Below are positions 42,437-50,914 of a DNA stretch of 64,000 nucleotides, in pieces (position 1 is the stretch's first letter; each line of letters begins with the position of its first letter). Under the pieces are notes generated by a model that did not search any database, had not been told where the DNA came from, and was given only the letters and a program-made list of their open reading frames with translations. Position numbers and translations under genes: made by a program. The stretch covers positions 38,979 to 102,978 of the forward strand of contig NZ_JANUFD010000022.1 of NCBI RefSeq assembly GCF_024807945.1, written 5' to 3'. Origin of the DNA: Pseudomonas sp. JUb42 (GTDB lineage Bacteria; Pseudomonadota; Gammaproteobacteria; Pseudomonadales; Pseudomonadaceae).

Positions 42437-44062
42437 TCAGGCGCCGGGGCGGCAGGTACGGAAAATATCCAGCTTGGGCTGGTAAACCGAGGTTTGTACA
42501 CCAAACAGGCCAAGTACCGAATGAAACATGTAGTCGTGGCTCAAGTCCTTGTCGTCACGCTTGGCCTGCAGACAGCCACGGTCCACAGCAGCATTGCTCA
42601 GGGTCGAGTTGCCGAACCACATCACCATCGGCACATGCACCTGGGCTTCAGGGGCGATTGCATAAGGCGCGGCATGCAGATAGACACCATTCTCACCCAG
42701 GGATTCGCCATGGTCAGAGACATAAATCATTGAGGTGTCGAGCTTGTCCTGGTTCTGTTGCAGCAGACCGATCACCTTGGCCAGGAAGTGGTCAGTGTAG
42801 AGGATGGTGTTGTCGTAGACATTGACCAGTTCTTCCTTGCTGCAACTGCCCAACTGGTTGGTGTGGCAGACCGGCTGGAAACGCTCCATGGCTTTCGGAT
42901 AGCGATCGAAGTACTCGGGGCCGTGGCTGCCGTCCGAGTGCAGGACGATGATCGCATTGTCCTTGAGGCTGTTGATGTAGTCCTGCAGACCGACCAGCAA
43001 GGACTCGTCCAGACAGTTGCTACCGTCACAGAACTCGCTCGGCTGAGTCTTGGGAATGTCCTTGTTCGGCACACGCAAGCAGGTGCCCTTGCAGTCGCTG
43101 TTGTTCTCCAGCCACAGCACCTGCACGCCGGCACGCTGCAGCACATCCAGCAGACCCTCGTAGGTCTTGCCTTTCTTGTCGCTGTAGTCGGTGCGCGGGA
43201 ACATCGAGAACATGCACGGCACCGACACGGCAGTCGAGGTACCGCAGGAATGCACCTGGGTGAAGTTGAAGATATCGAGTTTCTTCAACTCCGGATTGGT
43301 CTCGCGCTCATAGCCATTAAGCGAGAAATGATCGGCCCGGGCCGTCTCGCCGACGACGAACACCATCAGAGTCTTTTTCGGCCGGGCCAGGGTCGCAGCG
43401 CTCAGGGTGGCATCTTCACCGATGCTCTGGATCTTGACGTTTTCCTTGATAGCGAATCGCGCCTTGGTCAGCTTGCTGGCCGCATAGATGTAGTTGGTCG
43501 GGTTGATGAAATGGGTCAGCTTGTCTTCCTGACGGAAGATCGGCGCATAGGTCGAATAGAACGCCCCCACCGACACCGCCACTACCACGACGCAACCGAC
43601 ACAGACCAACAGCTTGTTCAGCAGGCCACGAAAAAACGGCCGATAGGTCACAGGCGTCAGCCAGATGACAATCACCGGCAACACGCCCAGCACCAGCAGA
43701 TAGCCGAACAGTTTGGCGCTGAGCAACGCGGTGGCTTCGCCGGGGTTGGTTTCCAGAACGTTCTGCATCATCACCGTATCGATGGCGATGCCGTAGTCAT
43801 TCATGAAATAGGCGGCGGCTGCCGAGCACAGGGAGATGATGCTCAGCACCGGCTTGAGCAGTGCACGGAACGAGACCAGCGTCAGCAGCAGGGAGAAAGT
43901 CGCCCAGAGAAACAGCCCGAAGGACAGCTGAAAGGCCAGGGCTTTGATCCCCTGCAACTCCATCAGGCTGCTCAGGGCTTTCCAGGTTGCCAGGTTGTAC
44001 AACACCACCAGGGCCAGAGAAAACAGCAGGACCATGCGGGTGGAAGTAATGCGCTTGAACAT
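42437..44062 (-). CDS. eptA: Phosphoethanolamine-lipid A transferase (EptA type)
   Basis: 541 residues from ATG 44062 (ribosome-binding site TGGAGATC). Five N-terminal transmembrane helices (to about 180), then a periplasmic alkaline-phosphatase-like domain. Zn and catalytic residues: FVVGETARADHFSLNGY and CGTSTAVSVPCMFS with the Thr nucleophile; later SDHGESLGENG. Six-plus cysteines form the usual disulfides (SDCKGTC, FCDGSNC). It adds phosphoethanolamine to lipid A phosphates, raising resistance to cationic peptides. Lies downstream of the uronic-acid/ArnT-like cluster on the same strand; 255 bp apart. Confidence 0.92.
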   Translation of the reverse strand: MFKRITSTRMVLLFSLALVVLYNLATWKALSSLMELQGIKALAFQLSFGLFLWATFSLLLTLVSFRALLKPVLSIISLCSAAAAYFMNDYGIAIDTVMMQNVLETNPGEATALLSAKLFGYLLVLGVLPVIVIWLTPVTYRPFFRGLLNKLLVCVGCVVVVAVSVGAFYSTYAPIFRQEDKLTHFINPTNYIYAASKLTKARFAIKENVKIQSIGEDATLSAATLARPKKTLMVFVVGETARADHFSLNGYERETNPELKKLDIFNFTQVHSCGTSTAVSVPCMFSMFPRTDYSDKKGKTYEGLLDVLQRAGVQVLWLENNSDCKGTCLRVPNKDIPKTQPSEFCDGSNCLDESLLVGLQDYINSLKDNAIIVLHSDGSHGPEYFDRYPKAMERFQPVCHTNQLGSCSKEELVNVYDNTILYTDHFLAKVIGLLQQNQDKLDTSMIYVSDHGESLGENGVYLHAAPYAIAPEAQVHVPMVMWFGNSTLSNAAVDRGCLQAKRDDKDLSHDYMFHSVLGLFGVQTSVYQPKLDIFRTCRPGA

Positions 44063-44317
44063 CCAGATCTCCAGTACCGGAATGCGGGCGAGCACATTTC
44101 CTTGTGCCCAGCCAACCGTCAAAGGCGCCGCCGAACATACCCCGCACACGCAAAAACACCGCCACAGACAAATGCTCCCGCCGATATCGACCGGGGGAGC
44201 GGTCGTATCGAAGGAGCAAAAGCTGGACGGTGCAGCGAGACGGGTTACGAATGAACGCCGATCAAAGCCGATAACTTACAGGAGTGTTTGTCAAAAATAT
44301 GTAATACCCAATGGCCT

Positions 44318-45862
44318 TCATTGCTTGAACAAAACCTTGTTCCAGACATACCGATAAGTTCGCGCCGCCGGCGGCGGATTGCACTGGCCATTATCGGCAT
44401 CGTCCCCCACCAGAAACCATTCGGCCCGGGAGGTATGCCCGACCTGGCGGGCCTTGGGCATCAGAAAGCAACGCTCCAGGTCGCGGGCGGGCACCAGCGC
44501 GAAGGCCTGAGGGTGATTGCGCAGGTACAGTGCGGCCTGATCCGTGGTCGAGCCCTGCATGAAGCCGAAATGGACGATCGGCTGGCGGGCGAACAACCAA
44601 TGCCCTTCGCGCCACCCGGCCAGCACCAGATCGGCACCGCCGGACATCTGCGCCGCATCCTCCATCAGCTCATCGTGAGGATTGCGTCCATCCTTGATTG
44701 GCTCGATAAAGCCCCGGGCAAACCAGGCGCAGAACCACAGCGCCACCAGCACCGGAAAGACCCGACGCAGCCCTGGCCAACGGGCAAACCAGCGCTTGAG
44801 CAGCCAGGGCAGCAGAGGCGCCGCCACCAGCACCAACGCAGGCAAGGCCGGGAAGATATAAATCTTGCGCTTGCCGGTGCTCAGGGCAAAAAACACCAGC
44901 ACCAGCACCACCCAGCCCAACAGCACCAACACCCGGCCGTCATGCTTGAGCAACTGCCTGCGCCAGGCCGGAACCAGCCAGGGCAGCGCCAGCACCAGTG
45001 GCATCCAGTATTGCGGAATAACATTGGTCAGGAAGTACCAAAACGGCTCCTTGTGCTCCCACGCCCCGGCGTAGCGGTCGGCGGTCTGGTGCAGCAGAAT
45101 GTTCTTCAGATAGGCGATCGCGTCAGCATCGCCATTCAAGGCCACGCTGACGCCAAGCGGCAACAACCAGACCGACACCGCTGCCAGCAAAGCCAGCAAC
45201 CCCAACGCCCAGCGCCCTGCCTGCCCCGGCATCACGACGACGCCACGCCAGCCCTTGCGCACCGCATAGGCATAAGGGATCAGCATCAGGATCGGCAGAA
45301 ACCCCACGCCCTTGCTGATGATGCCCAGGCCCATGGCCGCACAGGCCACATAGAACCAACCCCAGGCCGGGCCAAGCAATAGATGACGAACCATGCCGTA
45401 CAGGCCAAGGGCGATCCACAAGGCCAGAAAACTGTCGATCTGCCCGACCCGCAGGATGCTGTAGGTCTGGTACGTCGCCAGAAACAGCAGCGCGGCGATC
45501 ACACCAATCCGCCGATTCCACAGGCGCGTGCCCAGGTCGTGCAGGCAGGCTGTGGTGACTACCGCCGAGAGCAGCCCGGGAATGAACAGGGCAATCTTCG
45601 GCAGGCCGGTCAGCCAGGTGAACAGCATGATCATCCACATGAACAGCGGCGGCTTGTCCGGATAGATTTCGGCCGCACGATGGGGGATAAACCAGGAACC
45701 GTCCTGCAGCATCTCCAGAGCCACGCCGAGAAAGCGTTCCTCATCGACATTGTAAGGCTGGCGCAGGCCCAGACCGGCAGCCATCAACAACAGCGCCAGC
45801 AACATCAGGGCCCAGCGCTCCAAGTTCAGGGAATACTCACCCCGGAAAAAATACTTAGGCAC
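44318..45862 (-). CDS. GT39 family glycosyltransferase, ArnT-like
   Basis: 514 residues, about 12 transmembrane helices, GT-C fold. N-terminal periplasmic-loop motif PYNVDEERFLGVALEML with the catalytic acidic residues (DEER), and YPDKPPLFMWMIM, both diagnostic of ArnT/RgtA-type enzymes that move a sugar from undecaprenyl phosphate to lipid A or core. The start overlaps the LpxB-N-like gene by 8 bp (45855-45862), showing translational coupling. It is last of four co-directional genes, so its donor is probably made by the GT2 and epimerase upstream. Confidence 0.88.
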   Translation of the reverse strand: MPKYFFRGEYSLNLERWALMLLALLLMAAGLGLRQPYNVDEERFLGVALEMLQDGSWFIPHRAAEIYPDKPPLFMWMIMLFTWLTGLPKIALFIPGLLSAVVTTACLHDLGTRLWNRRIGVIAALLFLATYQTYSILRVGQIDSFLALWIALGLYGMVRHLLLGPAWGWFYVACAAMGLGIISKGVGFLPILMLIPYAYAVRKGWRGVVVMPGQAGRWALGLLALLAAVSVWLLPLGVSVALNGDADAIAYLKNILLHQTADRYAGAWEHKEPFWYFLTNVIPQYWMPLVLALPWLVPAWRRQLLKHDGRVLVLLGWVVLVLVFFALSTGKRKIYIFPALPALVLVAAPLLPWLLKRWFARWPGLRRVFPVLVALWFCAWFARGFIEPIKDGRNPHDELMEDAAQMSGGADLVLAGWREGHWLFARQPIVHFGFMQGSTTDQAALYLRNHPQAFALVPARDLERCFLMPKARQVGHTSRAEWFLVGDDADNGQCNPPPAARTYRYVWNKVLFKQ

Positions 45863-46145
45863 CGGGTTCTTCCTGCTGGTTCTTCTGACGCGCGATCAAC
45901 TGCAGATTGCGCAGATAGACAATAAAACCGAAGGACTGCCCGGCAATGAATACCGGGTCCTGCCGGTAGATGGCATACGCCAGCAGCAAGGCGCTGCCGA
46001 TAATGCTCAAGTACCAGAAGCTCACCGGAATGATGCTGCGCTTTTTGTATTCACTGTATAGCCATTGCAGGACAAAGCGCCCGGTAAACGCCAGTTGCCC
46101 GGCGAAACCCAAGGCCAGCCAGAGGCTTTCACGACTGAAGTTCAT
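45855..46145 (-). CDS. Small membrane protein with LpxB N-terminal (LAB_N) domain
   Basis: 96 residues from ATG 46145 (GGGAGGTGCAGCC). About three transmembrane helices; the core LGFAGQLAFTGRFVLQWLYSEYKKRSIIPVSFWYLS matches the LAB_N domain that is fused to some LpxB proteins. The stand-alone form typically lies between GT2 and GT39 genes of lipid A modification loci, as here; it overlaps the GT2 gene by 4 bp and the GT39 gene by 8 bp. Its role, perhaps stabilising the GT2 or presenting lipid-linked sugar, is unproven. Confidence 0.87.
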   Translation of the reverse strand: MNFSRESLWLALGFAGQLAFTGRFVLQWLYSEYKKRSIIPVSFWYLSIIGSALLLAYAIYRQDPVFIAGQSFGFIVYLRNLQLIARQKNQQEEPGA

Positions 46146-46885
46146 GGCTGCACCTCCCGTGGCACGGCATCCAGGCGGGTACGGCGGATCAGCCACCAGA
46201 CTCCAGCCAAATCAAGGATGCCGACCAGCGCGCGGTCGAGGTTGCCGTACTTGGACACCCCGGCCTGGCGATGGCGATGATTGACCGGATGCACGCGCAT
46301 CTCGCCCTGATGGCGGCGGATCAGCGCGGGAAGGAAACGGTGCATGTGATCAAAATACGGCAGGCGCAAAAAGGCCTCACGCTCGATCAACTTCAGGCCG
46401 CAACCGGTATCCGGCGTCGCATCCTTGAGCAGCCGGCTGCGCAGGCCATTGGCAAAGCGCGACGCCCAACGCTTGCTGGCGCTGTCGCGGCGATTGACCC
46501 GATGCCCTGCCACCAGTTTGATTCCGCCAGCCTGCCCTTCGCTGCCACGTACCAGGGCGAGCATGCCGGGGATGTCCGCCGGATCGTTCTGCCCGTCACC
46601 ATCGAGGGTCGCCAGCCAGTGCCCGCGAGCAGCCTTGGCCGCGTGATAGACCGACGTGCTCTGGCCCAGGGAGCGCTCGTGACTGAGAATGCGCAACTGG
46701 CTGAAGCCACATTCTTTCAAGGTGCGCAGCTCGGCCAGGGTTTCATCGGTACTGCCGTCATCGACGACTATTACTTCGTAGAATTCATTGGCCAGAGCGG
46801 TGCGGATTTCCTGCAACAACGGCGGCAGATTGCTCGCTTCGTTCTTTGCCGGAATCAACACGGAAACATAAATAGCGTCGTTCAT
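46142..46885 (-). CDS. GT2 family glycosyltransferase (polyprenyl-phosphate sugar synthase type)
   Basis: 247 residues, DPM1/ArnC-like GT-A fold: SVLIPAKNEASNLPPLL start, nucleotide site VVDDGSTDET, metal motif LDGDGQNDP and acceptor-helix region DTGCGLKLI. It lacks the C-terminal transmembrane pair of ArnC, ending in a single short hydrophobic segment (DLAGVWWLI). It should attach a nucleotide-linked sugar to undecaprenyl phosphate for the GT39 enzyme. Overlaps the LAB_N gene by 4 bp. Confidence 0.88.
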   Translation of the reverse strand: MNDAIYVSVLIPAKNEASNLPPLLQEIRTALANEFYEVIVVDDGSTDETLAELRTLKECGFSQLRILSHERSLGQSTSVYHAAKAARGHWLATLDGDGQNDPADIPGMLALVRGSEGQAGGIKLVAGHRVNRRDSASKRWASRFANGLRSRLLKDATPDTGCGLKLIEREAFLRLPYFDHMHRFLPALIRRHQGEMRVHPVNHRHRQAGVSKYGNLDRALVGILDLAGVWWLIRRTRLDAVPREVQP

Positions 46886-46934
46886 GGGTTACCTGAATAA
46901 AGGTTCTGGCTGTCGTTGCTGTCAATCACCAGCA

Positions 46935-47912
46935 TCAAACGTTATAGAAATCCCGATACCACTCGACAAAGTTCGTGACCCCTGCCTCCACACTGATAGC
47001 GGGACGAAAGTCGATCAACTGCGCCAGTTCGCTGACATCCGCCCAAGTCCGCAGCACTTCACCCGGTTGCATGGGCAACGGGTTGATCGTTGCGCGAAGT
47101 CCAAGGGCGCCTTCGATACACTCGATAAAATGCAGCAACTTCACCGGTTCGCCACGACCGATGTTATAGAGCTGGCCCGGTACAACTTGCCCGTCCGCTG
47201 CAAGTGGCGGACGCAGGCGCAGGCGCATGATGCCCTCGACAATATCGTCGATATAAGTGAAGTCACGGGACATCTCGCCACCGTTGTACACATCGATGGG
47301 CTGCCCCTCGAGAATGGCCTTGGTGAACTTGAACAACGCCATGTCCGGCCGCCCCCATGGGCCGTAGACCGTGAAGAAACGCAGGCCGGTCATGGCAATG
47401 CCGTACAGATGGGAATAAGTGAACGCCATCAGTTCATTGGCGCGCTTGGTCGCGGCATACAGCGACGCCGGGCGCTCAACGGTATCGGCGGTGGAGAACG
47501 GCATGTGTTCGTTGAGGCCATACACCGAACTGCTGGAGGCGTAGACCAGATGCTCCGGCCGGTACTGACGGCAGGCTTCAAGGACGTTGAGAAAGCCGCT
47601 CAGATTGGACTCGGCGTACACCTGAGGCTGCTCAAGGGAATAACGCACACCGGCCTGGGCGGCAAGATGAATAACCTGGGCGAAGGCATTGCCCTTGAAC
47701 AGCGCGAATAAAGCGTCCTTGTCGGCAATATCAACTTTATGAAAACTGAAATTTGAATAATTCGCCAACTTGCTCAGGCGCGCCTGTTTAAGTTCGACGC
47801 TGTAATAGTCGTTGAGATTATCGATACCGACCACATCCACGCCTGCCTCGCACAAGCGTCTGGCCAGATGAAAACCAATAAACCCCGCAACGCCGGTGAT
47901 TAATACCGTCAT
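46935..47912 (-). CDS. NAD-dependent epimerase, UDP-glucuronate 4-epimerase-like
   Basis: 325 residues from ATG 47912. Extended SDR: NAD loop GVAGFIGFHLA (residues 7-17), DNLNDYYSVELKQARL (the glucuronate-epimerase group signature), catalytic Ser-Ser in YASSSSVYG and YAATKRANE with Tyr/Lys. Group features fit UDP-glucuronate to UDP-galacturonate 4-epimerases. It is the first gene of the four-gene set, 49 bp before the GT2 gene, and so probably supplies its sugar donor. Substrate is inferred, not proven; a UDP-GlcNAc/Glc epimerase cannot be fully excluded. Confidence 0.85.
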   Translation of the reverse strand: MTVLITGVAGFIGFHLARRLCEAGVDVVGIDNLNDYYSVELKQARLSKLANYSNFSFHKVDIADKDALFALFKGNAFAQVIHLAAQAGVRYSLEQPQVYAESNLSGFLNVLEACRQYRPEHLVYASSSSVYGLNEHMPFSTADTVERPASLYAATKRANELMAFTYSHLYGIAMTGLRFFTVYGPWGRPDMALFKFTKAILEGQPIDVYNGGEMSRDFTYIDDIVEGIMRLRLRPPLAADGQVVPGQLYNIGRGEPVKLLHFIECIEGALGLRATINPLPMQPGEVLRTWADVSELAQLIDFRPAISVEAGVTNFVEWYRDFYNV

Positions 47913-48257
47913 GCCTTCCCCGTCGGTACGCCGTGGCGTCCGATATAAAAACTCGTCAATAAAAGAATGCAAGACAACTGTTCAGAAACAGCGCAAAGAC
48001 TGCTGAAACAACTGTAAAAATTGTGTCACTGATTTATGACGTTTGAATGAAGATTAGAGGGGGTTGAGATGACAGATACCGACCTCACCGAACACAAAAT
48101 AACTTTGCGAACTGGAACGCTATTTAAATGTGGGAGCCGCCTTGGTGGCGATGGCGGCCGATCAGTCAACGACGCTGTTGCGAGCGCTCCGCACTCGATC
48201 GCCACCAAGGCGGCTCTCACATCCAATCACCAGGCTTGTGCTCAAACACCACCTGCC
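47913..48257. other. Intergenic region: promoter of the lipid A sugar cluster and one REPIN
   Basis: 345 bp without a gene between two minus-strand genes. The half near the epimerase is AT-rich (for example TAAAAATTGTGTCACTGATT near 48016) and should hold its promoter; no clean consensus boxes were found. The other half holds a REPIN at 48129-48221. A short frame starting ATG 48069 after GGGGG runs straight into the REPIN and is not believed. Confidence 0.5.
48129..48221. repeat. REPIN, GGAGCCGCCTTGGTGGCGAT type
   Basis: TGTGGGAGCCGCCTTGGTGG and CCACCAAGGCGGCTCTCACA are near-perfect inverted arms, ~50-bp spacer. Confidence 0.87.
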
Positions 48258-50774
48258 CTACCTCTGCCAGGTAATCAACCCCACCTCCAACGGCACCGCC
48301 AACCCAGCGCTGGCATCAGCAATTACTCGCCCTGTGTAGTCCTCAGCCGGGCGATCATCAGGTACTTCGCCACGGTAGACCGACAAGCCATCGGCGTGGG
48401 CAGTCGGGTCAAGGCGCAGGTCCCAGGCTTGAGCCGGGCTGCCGTCGCGAGCTTCGGCGTAGAGCTGCACCCGCAGGTATACCGGCGACAGCCCCGCCAG
48501 GTCCATGCTCAGGCTGACCCGGTGGCGGCCGTTGCCGGGGGACATTTCCAGGGTCTGGAAGCGGATGGCTGGCCAATGATTGTGCAGTTCCTCCCGGACC
48601 TGGGTCAGTTGCCGGGCCAGGCGGCTGTGTTCCTGGATGCGTTGCTGGTAAGCCAGGGCAGCGGGCAGGTAGTAATGTTCGGTGTATTCGCGCACGGCAC
48701 GGTCGGCGGAAAACTGCGTTACCAGGGTCGCCATGCTCGCGCGCATGCGGCGGATCCACTGGCGTGGCACGCCCTGCCCGTCGCGCTCGTAGAACGCCGG
48801 GACCACCTGTTGTTCAAGCAGCGCATACAGCTGATCGGCGTCCTGTTCATCGTATTGCGGACCGTGTTCGGCACCGTCACCAATGCCCCAGCCAACCTCT
48901 TCTGTGCAGGCTTCGGCCCACCAGCCGTCAAGCTGGGACAGGTTCAGGCCGCCGTTGGCGAGCACTTTCATGCCGCTGGTACCGCTGGCTTCCCACGGCC
49001 GACGCGGTGTATTGACCCAGACATCCACGCCCTGCACCAAGTGCCGCGCCACGCGCATGTCGTAGTCTTCGAGAAACGCCACCTTACCGCGCACATCCGG
49101 ACGTTCGATGAACAGTTGCCAGTCAGCAATCATCTGCTGGCCGACCTTGTCCGCCGGGTGGGCCTTGCCGGCCAGTAGCAGCTGCACGGGGCGCCCCGGC
49201 TGATTGAGGATGCGCACCAGGCGCTCGGGATCGCTGAGCAGCAGATTGGGCCGTTTGTAGGTGGCAAAGCGTCGCGCGAAGCCCAGGGTCAGCACCTCGG
49301 CGCTGAACAGACCGCCCAGTGCCTCGATATCGTCCAGGGTCGCGCCATGCACGGCAGCGCTACGCGCCAGATGGGTGCGGACGAACTCGATCAGCCAGGC
49401 CCGGGCCTGTTGACGCAAACGCCAGAGATAGGCGTCGTCAACCTGCTCCAGGGTTTCGCTGACCCGCAATTCGCTCATGCCCAGCCAGGGCAGTTGTTCG
49501 CCATGCAGGGCCTGCCAGTGTTCCTCGGCTTCCCGGGAGATCCAGGTCGGCAAGTGAATGCCGTTGGTGACATGGCCGATGGGAACCGCCGCCAGCGGCC
49601 AACGCGGAAACAGATTATGAAAGATCTGCCGACTGGTCGCGCCGTGCAACTGGCTGACGGCATTGACCGCACCGGCGCAACGGGTGGCGAGAAATGCCAT
49701 ATTGAACGACTCGCTGCTGTCCTCGGGGTTCTGCCGCCCCAGGGCCAGAATCGCCGACAGAGGCTGACCCAGCTCATGCTCGATGTACCGCCCCAGGTAC
49801 TTGCCGATCAGCTCGCAGGGAAAACGGTCGAACCCCGCCTCCACCGGTGTGTGGGTGGTAAACAGGTTACCGGCACGGGTGGCGGTCAGGGCCACGGCGA
49901 AATCCACCTGATGGGCCTGCATGTAACTGCGTGCCCGCTCCAGCATGGCAAAGGCCGCGTGGCCCTCATTGAGATGACAGACCTCGGGCGTATACCCCGC
50001 CGCTTCCAGCAGACGCCAACCGGCAATGCCGAGGACCATCTCCTGGCGCAGGCGCATTTCCAGGTCGCCGCCGTACAGCTCACTGGTGATCAAACGGACT
50101 GGCGGCGGATTGGCCGGGTCATTGCTGTCCAGCAGCAACAGGCGGTTGCGTCCCACCACCGCCTGCCAGCCACGCAGCCACACGGTCAGCCCCGGCAGCT
50201 CCACCGCCAGACGCAACAGGCTGCCATCCGGACGCAGCAGCGGCTCCACCGGCAGTTGGCGGCTGTCATTGACCGGATACAGCGCCTGTTGCACGCCATG
50301 CAGGCCGACTTCCTGACGGAAATACCCGTGCTGCCAGAGCATCCCCACCGCCACCACCGGCACGCCCAGGTCGCTGGCGGCCTTGAGCTGATCACCGGCG
50401 ACGTTGCCCAGACCGCCGGAATAGATCGGCAACGCCTCGCTGAGCATGTACTCCATGGAGAAATACGCCACCCGGGTCAGTGCGGCGGTGTGCGGCCGTT
50501 TCTCGAACCAGGTCGACCGGGCCAGCAACTGCCGATGCTCCTCGGCCACCTGACGAACGCGGCCATGAAAATGGCTGTCAGTGAGCAGCACGTCGATGCG
50601 CTGCTCCGAGACCGCGTTGAAGACCAGGCAGGGGTTATGGGTCAGTTCCCACAGGGGATTGTCGAGGGTACGCCACAGGTCGTCGTTGAGACTGGACCAA
50701 CGGATGGATTGATCGAACGCCAGCTGACGCAGGGTCAGATAGCCTGGGTCACTGTGATTGTCCTGGTTTGCCAT
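48258..50774 (-). CDS. glgP: Alpha-glucan phosphorylase (GT35)
   Basis: 838 residues. N-terminal DUF3417-type segment, then the GT35 core: YFSMEYMLSEALPIYSGGLG (residues ~105-124), HLNEGHAAFA, TTHTPVEAG, and the pyridoxal-phosphate site EASGTSGMKVLANGGL with the Schiff-base Lys. It releases glucose-1-phosphate from glycogen or maltodextrin. It belongs to the shorter alpha-glucan family phosphorylase group (compare MalP/GlgP). Next upstream is phosphoketolase, a REPIN lying between. Function firm, physiological substrate (glycogen or maltodextrin) not settled. Confidence 0.93.
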   Translation of the reverse strand: MANQDNHSDPGYLTLRQLAFDQSIRWSSLNDDLWRTLDNPLWELTHNPCLVFNAVSEQRIDVLLTDSHFHGRVRQVAEEHRQLLARSTWFEKRPHTAALTRVAYFSMEYMLSEALPIYSGGLGNVAGDQLKAASDLGVPVVAVGMLWQHGYFRQEVGLHGVQQALYPVNDSRQLPVEPLLRPDGSLLRLAVELPGLTVWLRGWQAVVGRNRLLLLDSNDPANPPPVRLITSELYGGDLEMRLRQEMVLGIAGWRLLEAAGYTPEVCHLNEGHAAFAMLERARSYMQAHQVDFAVALTATRAGNLFTTHTPVEAGFDRFPCELIGKYLGRYIEHELGQPLSAILALGRQNPEDSSESFNMAFLATRCAGAVNAVSQLHGATSRQIFHNLFPRWPLAAVPIGHVTNGIHLPTWISREAEEHWQALHGEQLPWLGMSELRVSETLEQVDDAYLWRLRQQARAWLIEFVRTHLARSAAVHGATLDDIEALGGLFSAEVLTLGFARRFATYKRPNLLLSDPERLVRILNQPGRPVQLLLAGKAHPADKVGQQMIADWQLFIERPDVRGKVAFLEDYDMRVARHLVQGVDVWVNTPRRPWEASGTSGMKVLANGGLNLSQLDGWWAEACTEEVGWGIGDGAEHGPQYDEQDADQLYALLEQQVVPAFYERDGQGVPRQWIRRMRASMATLVTQFSADRAVREYTEHYYLPAALAYQQRIQEHSRLARQLTQVREELHNHWPAIRFQTLEMSPGNGRHRVSLSMDLAGLSPVYLRVQLYAEARDGSPAQAWDLRLDPTAHADGLSVYRGEVPDDRPAEDYTGRVIADASAGLAVPLEVGLITWQR

Positions 50775-50807
50775 GGTCGTTCCCCAAACACATCAGATTG
50801 AAATCTA

Positions 50808-50900
50808 TGTGGGAGCGAGGCTTGCCCGCGAAGACAATATTTCTCGCAGCCAGTATTTACCGGATGTACCGGCCTCTTCGCAGGCAAGCCACGCTCCCGC
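50808..50900. repeat. REPIN, GGAGCGAGGCTTGCCCGCGAA type
   Basis: TGTGGGAGCGAGGCTTGCCC and CAGGCAAGCCACGCTCCCGC arms with a ~45-bp spacer; lies between phosphoketolase and glgP, possibly ending or trimming the upstream transcript. Confidence 0.85.
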
Positions 50901-50914
50901 GCTTCACCGTCCGT

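Noticed and set aside
48069..48230. Short gene starting after GGGGG upstream of glgP
   Set aside because: The frame continues through a REPIN and has no conserved pattern.
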